Assembly (NCBI GenBank): GCA_947568835.1
Contig: OX387611.1
Span: 11,322,350 to 11,386,349, forward strand
Reading direction: 5' to 3'
From: Protonemura montana
Taxonomy: Eukaryota > Arthropoda > Insecta > Plecoptera > Nemouridae
DNA length: 64,000 bases
Shown here: in pieces, positions 18,901 to 30,900 of the stretch
Position numbering within the stretch: position 1 is the first letter of the stretch
How the letters are laid out: each line of letters starts with the position of its first letter
Notes under the pieces: generated by a model
Database searches by the model: none
What the model saw: only the letters and a program-made list of their open reading frames with translations
Told to the model about the DNA's origin: nothing
Translations under genes and position numbers: made by a program

Positions 18901-21900
18901 GACAAGAACACCAATAAATGTAAAGGTAACTAGCTCTACGCGTTAGAAGAGCGGCCACAATCTGTCGTTTCGAACGGCAAGACGAGCCGATGGTTCAAGC
19001 CACGTTACCTTGCCGTTCTCACGAAAGACAGAGTGTGGTGGGAATAGGTTGTTGGAAACGTAGATTTTGTCATAGATAGCTAACGGTGCCCAATTTTTGC
19101 GAGGTTATAAGTTTTTTATAATATTTCTTGCCCATTGCAAGTATTTGCAATTTAAATCAGATTTCAAAATTAAGGAATTATTTTATGGCTGGTAATAAAT
19201 GCAAGTAATGTGAATTTTCCTGAGAAATTTCATTCGAAAAGAAGATAAGAATATTTGGTGATTGGTCGGTGATTAGTCAGTTTCTGGACCAATTAAAATA
19301 GAATGGGTTCAGTTGTCGTCAGAAGTTAAATATTTGGCACAGTCAATTCAATTTTGTAGTGTAATAGCCGATTTTTCAGCAGTATGTTAACAATATAACA
19401 GTCTGTTAATTTGCTATTTGCTTGGCACCAGCCAATCAGGAGATGTTTGTCGTTCGTTAAAGCTCTGTTAATCACTTAACAAGCCGCTGAAAAATTGTCG
19501 CTAAATGTCTTAGTGTTACCAACCGTTACACTTGGGATCTTTGTTAGCTCTTGTATTGCATACTACAACTTCGTTGCACAAAAACCAGCTGATGCATGAT
19601 GTGATCATATTTCTAGTGATGTTGCACCACCATAGCACCAAGCAGTAACCCCGACCTAGAGCGGTGATTCGTAACCCTGGTATTACTGTCAGTAGCACTG
19701 TGCTAACTAGCACCACCATAGCACCAAGCAGTAACCCCGACCTAGAGCGGTGATTCGTAACCCTGGTATTACTGTCAGTAGCACCGTGCTAACTAGCACC
19801 ACCATAGCACCAAGCAGTAACCCCGACCTAGAGCGGTGATTCGTAACCCTGGTATTACTGTCAGTAGCACCGTGCTAACTAGCACCACCATAGCACCAAG
19901 CAGTAACCCCGACCTAGAGCGGTGATTCGTAACCCTGGTATTACTGTCAGTAGCACCGTGCTAACTAGCACCACCATAGCACCAAGCAGTGACCCTGACC
20001 TAGAGCGGTGATTCGTAACCCTGGTATTACTGTCAGTAGCACCGTGCTAACTAGCACCACCATAGCACCAAGCAGTGACCCTGGTATTACTGTCAGTAGC
20101 ACCGTGCTAACTAGCACCACCATAGCACCAAGCAGTAACCCCGACCTAGAGCGGTGATTCGTAACCTTGGTAATACTGTCAGTAGCTCCGTGCAAACTAG
20201 CACCACCATAGCACCAAGCAGTAACCCTGACCTAGAGCGGTGATTCGTAACCCTGGTATTACTGTCAGTAGCACCGTGCTAACTAGCACCACCATAGCAC
20301 CAAGCAGTGACCCTGACCTAGAGCGGTGATTCGTAACCCTGGTATTACTGTCAGTAGCACCGTGCTAACTAGCACCAGCATAGCACCAAGCAGTAACCCC
20401 GACCTAGAGCGGTGATTCGTAACCCTGGTATTACTGTCAGTAGCACCGTGCTAACTAGCACCACCATAGCACCAAGCAGTTACCCTGGTATTACTGTCAG
20501 TAGCACCGTGCTAACTAGCACCACCATAGCACCAAGCCGTGACCCCGACCTAGAGCGGTGATTCGTAATCCTGGTATTACTGTCAGTAGCACCGTGCTAA
20601 CTAGCTCCATCATAGCACCAAGCAGTAACCCCGACCTAGAGCGGTGATTCGTAACCCTGGTATTACTGTCAGTAGCACCGTGCTGACTAGCACCACTATA
20701 GCACCAAGCAGTAACCCTGGTATTACTGTCAGTAGCACCGTGCTAACTAGCACCACCATAGCACCAAGCAGTAACCCTGACCAAGAGAGGTGATTCGTTA
20801 CCCTGGTATTACTGTCAGTAGCACCGTGCTAACTAGCACCACCATAGCACCAAGCAGTAACCCCGACCTAGAGCGGTGATTCGTAACCCTGGTATTACTG
20901 TCAGTAGCACCGTGCTAACTAGCACCACCATAGCACCAAGCAGTGACCCCGACCTAGAGCGGTGATTCGTAACCCTGGTATTACTGTCAGTAGCACCGTG
21001 CTAACTAGCACCACCATAGCACCAAGCAGTAACCCTGACCTAGAGCGGTGATTATTAATTAGTACCATTTTCAGTGGCTCTGCCTTCAGTAAAGCTTCTT
21101 TTAATGCTTTGTCCTCACTATACTGTGATTATGAACTGAAATCCAGTACGCCTTCTCGATAATGCTTCCGTCGTAGCATGTCCAGAATACCGGTTGCTAG
21201 TGGTGCTGAAATTGTTGAAAAGTGCTGCTCTAGGTCGGGGTTATATAATACCACCAGTCGTATTATGTAGCACCATGGTAGCACCGCCAAATGACCGCTC
21301 TAGGTCGGGGTTATATAATACCACCGGTCGTATTATGTAGCACCATGGTAGCACCACCAAATGACCGCTCTAGGTCGGGGTTATATAATACCACCAGTGG
21401 TATTATGTACCACCATAGTAGCACCGCCAAATGACCGCTCTAGGTCGGGGTTATATAATACCACCGATCGTATTATGTAGCACCATGGTAGCACCGCCAA
21501 AAGACCGCTCTAGGTCGGGGTTATATAATACCACCGATCGTATTATGTAGCACCATGGTAGCACCACCAAATGACCGCTCTAGGTCGGGGTTATATAATA
21601 CCACCGATCGTATTATGTAGCACCATGGTAGCACCGCCAAAAGACCGCTCTAGGTCGGGGTAATATAATACCACCGATCGTATTATGTAGCACCATGGTA
21701 GCACCACCAAATGACCGCTCTAGGTCGGGGTTATATAATACCACCAGTCGTATTATGTAGCACCATGGTAGCATCACCAAATGACCGCTCTAGGTCGGGG
21801 TTATATAATACCACCGGTCGTATTATGTAGCACCATGATAGCACCGCCAAATGACCGCTCTAGGTCAAGGTTATATAATTCCACTGGTTATATTATGTAG

Positions 21901-24900
21901 CACCATGGTAGCACCGCCAAATTGCCGCTCTAGGTCGGGTTTATATAATACCACCGGTCGTATTATGTAGCACCATGGTAGCCCCGCCAAATGACCGCTC
22001 TAGGTCGGGGTTATATAATACCACCGATCGTATTATGTAGCACCATGGTAGCACCGCCAAATGACCGCTCTAGGTCGGGGTTATATAATACCACCGGTCG
22101 TATTATGTAGCACCATGGTAGCACCGCCAAAAGACCGCTCTAGGTCGGGGTTATATAATACCACCGATCGTATTATGTAGCACCATGGTAGCACCACCAA
22201 ATGACCGCTCTAGGTCGAGGTTATATAATACCACCGGTCGTATTATGTAGCACCATGGTAGCATCACCAAATGACCGCTCTAGGTCGGGGTTATATAATA
22301 CCACCGGTCGTATTATGTAGCACCATGATAGCACCGCCAAATGACCGCTCTAGGTCAAGGTTATATAATTCCACTGGTTATATTATGTAGCACCATGGTA
22401 GCACCGCCAAATTACCGCTCTAGGTCGGGTTTATATAATACCACCGGTCGTATTATGTAGCACCATGGTAGCACCGCCAAATGACCGCTCTAGGTCGGGG
22501 TTATATAATTCCACTGGTTATATTATGTAGCTCTGTGATAGTATCACCAAATGACCGGCTAGATAAAGCTCTTGCCGTCGATTGTCCTCGACGTGCACGC
22601 TAAATTCTCCGGTTTGTTGTAGGCTACGGATTTGTGGACTTTGAGAGCGCATTGGCGGCAGAAACTGCGGTCGCTGGCCTCCAGAGCAAAGGCGTGCAGG
22701 CGCAGATGGCCAAGGCAGGCATCGCCACGCTGCGCAGGACGGACTGCGTGAGTACCTGTAACTCAACTTGTAGTTCGTAACTTATATCATATTGTTTTGT
22801 GAGAGGATTTAAATATCATAACCCGAAAGAAAAATGGAAACTAAGTGCTAGCACACAGCACCAAGGGGACCACCGGCTTAACGTCCCTTCCGAAGGACGG
22901 TACAACGCTTACAACAGGATTCCTCCACAAATCCATGCTGTCGAGAGGTTGATAAGCAAGACGAGCGAAGTTGCTTTACCAACTTTTATCCCTCCAGCCT
23001 CTCTCCCAAATAGAACTGGTCATGTTTATGCTGATCACCCATCCAATACCTGACTCAGAGCAGTGTTGCTTAACTTTCATCCCTTCAACCTCCCTCCCGA
23101 ACAGAACTGGTCATGTGTATGCTGATTGCTGATCACCCATCCAATACCTGACCCAGCACAGTGTTGCTTAACTTTGATCCCTCCAACCTCCCTCCCGAAC
23201 AGAACTGGTCATGTGTATGATGGTCACCCATCCAATACCTGACCCAGCACAGTGTTGCTTAACTTTCATCCCTCCAACCTCTCTCCCGAACAGAACTGGT
23301 CATGTGTATGATGGTCACCCATCCAATACCTGATCCAGCGCAGTGTTGCTTAACTTTCATCCCTCCAACCTCTCTCCCGAACAGAACTGGTCATGTGTAT
23401 GATGGTCACCCATCCAATACCTGACCCAGCGCAGTGTTGCTTAACTTTCATCCCTCCAACCTTTCTCCCGAACAGAACTGGTCATGTGTATGATGGTCAC
23501 CCATCCAATACCTGATCCAGCGCAGTGTTGCTTAACTTTCATCCCTCCAACCTCTCTCCCAAACAGAACTGGTCATGTGTATGATGGTCACCCATCCAAT
23601 ACCTGACCCAGCGCAGTGTTGCTTAACTTTCATCCCTCCAACCTCTCTCCCGAACAGAACTGGTCATGTGTATGATGGTCACCCATCCAATACCTGACCC
23701 AGCGCAGTGTTGCTTAACTTTCATCCCTCCAACCTCTCTCCCGAACAGAACTGGTCATGTGTATGATGGTCACCCATCCAATACCTGACCCAGCACAGTG
23801 TTGCTTAACTTTCATCCCTCCAACCTCTCTCCCGAACAGAACTGGTCATGTGTATGATGGTCACCCATCCAATACCTGACCCAGCGCAGTGTTGCTTAAC
23901 TTTCATCCCTGCAACCTCTCTCCCGAACAGAACTGGTCATGTGTATGATGGTCACCCATCCAATACCTGACTCAGCGCAGTGTTACTTAACTTTCATCCC
24001 TCCAACCTCTCTCCCGAACAGAACTGGTCATGTGTATGATGGTCACCCATCCAATACCTGACCCAGCACAGTGTTGCTTAACTTTCATCCCTCCAACCTC
24101 TCTCCCGAACAGAACTGGTCATGTGTATGATGGTCACCCATCCAATACCTGACCCAGCGCAGTGTTGCTTAACTTTCATCCCTCCAACCTCTCTCCCGAA
24201 CAGAACTGGTCATGTGTATGATGGTCACCCATCCAATACCTGACCCAGCGCAGTGTTGCTTAACTTTCATCCCTCCAACCTCTCTCCCGAACAGAACTGG
24301 TCATGTGTATGATGGTCACCCATCCAATACCTGACCCAGCACAGTGTTGCTTAACTTTCATCCCTCCAACCTCTCTCCCGAACAGAACTGGTCATGTGTA
24401 TGATGGTCACCCATCCAATACCTGACCCAGCGCAGTGTTGCTTAACTTTCATCCCTGCAACCTCTCTCCCGAACAGAACTGGTCATGTGTATGATGGTCA
24501 CCCATCCAATACCTGACTCAGCGCAGTGTTACTTAACTTTCATCCCTCCAACCTCTCTCCCGAACAGAACTGGTCATGTGTATGATGGTCACCCATCCAA
24601 TACCTGACCCAGCACAGTGTTGCTTAACTTTCATCCCTCCAACCTCTCTCCCGAACAGAACTGGTCATGTGTATGATAGTCACCCATCCAATACTTGACC
24701 CAGCACAGTGTTGCTTAACTTTCATCCCTCCAACCTCTCTCCCGAACAGAACTGGTCATGTGGATGATAGTCACCCATCCAATACTTGACCCAGCACAGT
24801 GTTGCTTAACTTTCATCCCTCCAACCTCTCTCCCGAACAGAACTGGTCATATGATGGTCACCTATCCAATACCTGACTCAGCGCAGTGTTGCTTAACTTT

Positions 24901-27900
24901 CATCCCTCCAACCTCTCTCCTGAACAGAACTGGTCATATGTATGATGGTCACCCATCCAATACCTGACTCAGCGCAGTCACTGACGCAGTCCACTTCACT
25001 AATTCAATTCTTTTCTCTGCCCTTCTCATTCACTTCATTCAGTCCAGTGATCTCACGACGCCTAGTGCTTCCAAAACGCCAAACCTTTCAGCGTAATCGA
25101 ATCTGCTTTGTCTTGCAGACGGAGCAGGACCCCACCAACCTGTACATGGCCAACCTGCCGTCAGGGTTCAAAGAGCACGACGTCGACGCCCTGCTAGCGA
25201 AGTACGGACAGGTGGTCAGCACTCGTATCCTGCGAGACCTGCAGGTGAGCAAGCGCTTCCAAAGTGTTGCCCAACGTCATGGTTTCAGAATCTAGCTAAG
25301 TTTGCACAATTCTGTCGCATTATCGCCATTTTTTGGCCCCATTTTGACCATACATACATTTTTAACAACAGAAATAGGTACAGATAGAAAATTAGATGGA
25401 AAAAAATCAGTTGGAACCCAAATTTTAACCGAAATATGGGACTACTCGTTGGGAAACAGATGACTGCCACTACTAGCTGGCCTAATTTCAACCCTAATTT
25501 CACCAACGCTATTTAAAACACTCTTGGTTTTGGGGTGACTTCAACCAGAACAGCTTCAAAACACTGGTGTTTTGATAATTGTAAACCAACAAATTTTTAC
25601 AACTTTGAAACGGAATATTTTCAAATGAACCTCTAACTTTTCCCTTCATATCAAGGTTGTACAGTCAATCCACAATCCTTTCAGGTTCAAATATTAAATG
25701 GCAATCAGGGCTCAGAGCAAATAGCTACAGCTGCTAAATAAAAGCTCAATAAAAGCTTTCCTGAATCATCTGCAAATTAAATGATAAATTAGCATCTTTT
25801 TTGTGTATCTGTGTAATTTTTTTAATTAATTATGCTGAAATCGGAATAAAACCCCCGTGATTTTTCCCTATTAAACCGATCAGCATTCGCCGTAACGCGT
25901 GTCTCTCGTTTTCGCAGGGCGTATCCAAGGGCGTCGGCTTTGCGCGGATGGAGTCTCGCGACAAGTGCGAGCAGATAATCGCGCTGCTGAACGGTTCGTG
26001 CCTGCCCGGTGCTAAGGAGCCGCTGCTCGTCAAGGTAAGAAACGGTCGTGCTTCTCATTTGTGGTGTTGAACGACGCACTGTTTTGATAACGGGTCATGT
26101 GGCGCTGGTCTCATGGCGTCGGTGAATGAGTGAGTAAATATAAAGTAAATATAAAGCTAAGCTAGCCTGGAAGGGAGGAGCGGAAGCATGGTCTGGTAGT
26201 CTGAAAAAGCCTGCATTTTTTCCCATCACTACTGCACTGGATACTATTAATCAGCTAGAGATTGAAAAAGATTTGACAACAAGCCTTTGTTTGCAGGTTT
26301 GAAGGATTTGATTCTTAACTCTAAAACATGTCAACTGTTGACGGTGTTTAGACTCATATCTACTTGATTTATCCTTAGCACTAGTTTTAACAAAAACTAT
26401 TTGAAATGGGTTTTGAATGCTAAGTAAAGGGCTACTAAATTTCCCGACGTTTCGTAACGTGTACTGGTTACTTCTTCAAGGGTCTTCAAGGGACTTCTTC
26501 AAGGACTGCTCTAACCCTTGAAGAAGTAACAGGTACATGTTACCAAACGTCGGGAAATTTAGTTGTCCTTTACTTAGCATTTAAAACCCATTTCAAATAG
26601 TTTTTCTTATATCAGCTGTTGGAATTACTTGATTGGGCTTTGTCGTCAAACCTATTGCTTTACATTGCAATTTGATTTATTTATTTTATTTCCCTTTTTT
26701 TTCTCCATATCTTCCTTACCATGTAATGTTGTTCTAAACAAAGTGTAGATGGGGAAGCCAGGCAGGGCGATCGTTCCATATTGTCTGATGACAATTAACT
26801 GGTATTAAATTCTCTGAAATTCTTTTGTATAATTATTTATCGTAACATGTAATCATGTGGAAATATCTGATGAAAGTAGGACCCAAGAACTGGATTTTTT
26901 TTGTTGCTTATTTTTTTCAGTGGACTCTTGTTTGGGTGACATTCTTGTGCTGTCACACTTTGGAATCATATATTATTTTTGAATCTATGAATGTAAAACA
27001 GAAAGAGATAAGCTATCTGAGATTAGTTATGGTTAGAGATAGTTGTCTACTTTCCACTTGACTGAACCCTATTGTCTTGCAAATTTCAAAAAAAGTGCCG
27101 TGGTTTTGAGACATTAGATCTACTTAATCTATTCTTATGGGAAGGTTAGATTGTCAAAAAGCTGGTCAAAGTATTGGGGATTTAGAAATATTTTTCAGTG
27201 AAAAGTCTCCTCCAAGTGAGACTAGAACAAGTGAACACGACAACATCTTTTATTATTTTCAACTCTGATAACCTATCACAATACGTGCACCAAGATTCTA
27301 CTCGAAAATGACTTGGCCAATTAGCTCTTATGGTTATAGCAATTTGATTGGGCACAAATGATTAGATCGGGGTTCAATTCCTTGGCTGGGCACAACATTT
27401 TGAGAGGTTATTAGTGTTCCTAACTATAATATACTCTGCCCATTACAGGAATGTGAAATTTAAATCAGATTTCAAGCTAAGTACCATTTTTAATTGTTTT
27501 GCGATGGCGTTATTTAGACCTAGGGAGGTTATCTCAAACAATATTTTGAAAAATGGGTTTAAAATGCTTATCGAAGGGTTGAATGCTTTTTATACAATGT
27601 TTTGTAACATGTGGTTTTTAAGTAACTTTCTTGACTGACTAAATAATAAAATAAATAAAAAACACTAAAAACAAGGAGCGTTGGCTTTCTTACTTTGAAT
27701 ACATACTCATACATCTCAAATCATAAGACCGTAAAGAATATTTTACTACTTTACCAATTGTTTTTCTGGACAGTTTTTAGCTCCATGTCAAATGTCAAAT
27801 CTAGAACCAGTAGGTACATCGAGTCTAAAGTTTAAAACAATCAAAGTAGGTCAAAATTTTACCATAGAGTTGGTTGCAAAAAGGTTTTGTTTCTCCAAAC

Positions 27901-30900
27901 CAAAACCATAGCACTTATGGCTCCCAAAATCATAATACCCCATTATTATACTGCATTTCAAAAATATTTTCAGAAAACATTTTTGCCCCCAAATGAAATG
28001 CAACGACTATAATCCCTCTAATTTTGCACAGTTTGCGGACGGCGGCGCCAAGAAGCGTCTGTACCGCTCACTGCCGGACCCCTCGCGTGGGGGCGGCGGT
28101 AACGGGGGTTGGCGTGACCTCACTGACACCAGCGGCGGAGGCGTATACGACGGCAGCGTTCAAGCGGCGGTGCCCGGCGGCATCGTGCAGTTTGGCCGGC
28201 CGTACGGCTCTGTTGGCCCTGCGTATGGGATGGCCACGCAGTGGATGCCACAGTATCTGGTGCAGCCGCCGCCACATCACCTAGAGGTGAGCGTTACATG
28301 ACGAGAATTGGCGAAATTGTAGGCGTTAAAAGTACCAAAGGCTGCCATAGATATTCCATCCTTATGAGGCAAAGACTGGCACAGATAAAGCTTGCACAGA
28401 TATTCCATCTTTATGAGGCAAAGACTAGCACAGATAAAGCTTGCACAGATATTCCATCCTTATGAGGCAAAGACTAGCACAGATAAAGCTTGCACAGATA
28501 TTCCATCCTTATGAGGCAAAGACTACCACAGATAAAGCTTGCACAGATATTCCATCCTTATGAGGCAAAGACTACCACACAGAAAGCTTGCACAGATTAT
28601 CCATCTTTATGAGGCAATGACTAGCACAGATAAAGCTTGCACAGATATTCCATCCTTATGGGGCAAAGACTACCACAGATAAAGCTTGCACAGATTATCC
28701 ATCTTTATGAGGCAATGACTAGCACAGATAAAGCTTGCACAGATATTCCATCCTTATGAGGCAAAGACTACCACACAGAAAGCTTGCACAGATATTCCAT
28801 CCTTATGAGTAGAGCCACGATTATATGGTGATGCGCGAAATCGCGAATTGTTCTTATCTCTTGTTATTCTTACAAATGAGTGCGATTCATTGAATTCCCA
28901 ACTCAAATATGTAAGAAGCTCATCGCGACAAAACGCGAAATTCACGAAAAATCATCCATAACACCGAAATCAACTATTTTCCGCGAAATCATCGCGAAAT
29001 GAGCCTTTTCCCATCCAATTATCTTAAATTTCAGATAATCTGTTATTTTTTTCATTTTTATCAAATCATATTTCACGGAAAATATATAAACAAACAAAAT
29101 AACCCATTTTTTTTATGCTAAATTGAGAGATAATGAAGCTATTTCTCTGAAATAGGTGTATTTTGCGAAATAGCCACTTATTTCCATGCAAAAATGTTTA
29201 TTTTATCTCTATAAACACACATTTCCATGGATTTGTCATATTCAGGTCTGTTTCTCATCAAATGCTGTCAACATTCCTAAGCTTAGGGGGTAGAAGTAGT
29301 GGGGCAAAATGTTTGCAGTAGGAAACCATTGCCATTGGTTGGCTGAATCTTCCCCTCCTTGCCATGTGAGCACCAGCATCACATGCATTCAGTCTATATA
29401 GAGATTAGCTGGGATTTCAAATTTCAATGGGGTGTAATAAATCTTTGACTTTTGAGGATCAAACAAAGCAACTCTTTGTGAGTGATGGATCTATTTTGAT
29501 GTGTGGAATCTGGAACACCAGACTTGTCTGGGAGAAAAAAGACAATCTTGCAAAGTATGTTGTTAGTACCAGGCAGTGGGTCTAATTCAAATTCTAATGG
29601 ACATAAAAATCTCAAACCCCTCATTTGCAGTTCTGACTTAGCAAACTATTTGAGCCCCTGTGAACAGTGTTGATGCAGAGAGGTTTTTTAGTCAATAAAA
29701 CCTTGTGGTGATTGACAAAGGAACAAGAATGAAGGAAGCTACCATTGAAACTTGTTCAATGTTAAGTTTTAACAAGTGGTAGGTGTCACTCATGCTGCCA
29801 TACAATGTATTTCATGGTGGCATTTATGTAAAATATTTATATGTGCTATTAATTTTGTTCCAAGTCCCTTACAAATACCGATGTTGAGGACCTACACTAA
29901 ATATTTGCTTTATTGTAATTATTATTGATCACTTCTTTATTAGAGATCCCAGTGCTTACCCTAAATCTTTATTCCTTTCGAATGTAGATCGCAAAAGCTC
30001 TTTTTTTCTATAAAGCTATAAACGCTAAAATTTAAATAATTAGCACTAAAATTTCTATAAAACTAATGCTAAAAACGCGTACCTTCTTTTTTCGTCACCT
30101 ATGTCTGAAATCTGCTATAGACATGAAATTCTGTACTTTTTCCATAACACCGCCATAACACCGAAATCCAAAAATCTTACCACGAAATTATCGAAATCAT
30201 AACACCATAAAATCTTGGCTCTACTTATGAGGCAAAGACTAACACAGATAAAGCTTGCACAGATATTCCATCCTTATGAGGCAAAGACTAGCACAGATAA
30301 AGCTTGCACAGATATTCCATCCTTATGAAGCAAAGACTAACACAGATAAAGCTTGCACAGATATTCCATCCTTATGAAGCAAAGACTAGCACAGATAAAG
30401 CTTGCACAGATATTCCATCCTTATGAGGCAAAGACTAGCACAGATAAAGCTTGCACAGATATTCCATCCTTATGAGGCAAAGACTACCACAGATAAAGCT
30501 TGCACAGATATTCCATCCTTATGAGGCAAAGACTAGCACAGATAAAGCTTGCACAGATATTCCATCCTTATGAGGCAAAGACTAGCACAGATAAAGCTTG
30601 CACAGATATTCCATCCTTATGAGGCAAAGACTAGCACAGTTAAAGCTTGCACAGATATTCCATCCTTATGAGGCAAAGACTACCACAGATAAAGCTTGCA
30701 CAGATATTCCATCCTTATGAGGCAAAGACTACCACAGATAAAGCTTGCACAGATATTCCATCCTTATGAGGCAAAGACTAGCACAGATAAAGCTTGCACA
30801 GATATTCCATCCTTATGAGGCAAAGACTACCACAGATAAAGCTTGCACAGATATTCCATCCTTATGAGGCAAAGACTACCACAGATAAAGCTTGCATAGG

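Noticed and set aside
28810..30223. Autonomous hAT transposon
   Set aside because: Only a C-terminal fragment of transposase with an internal stop remains. The rest of the 1.4 kb has no matching frame.
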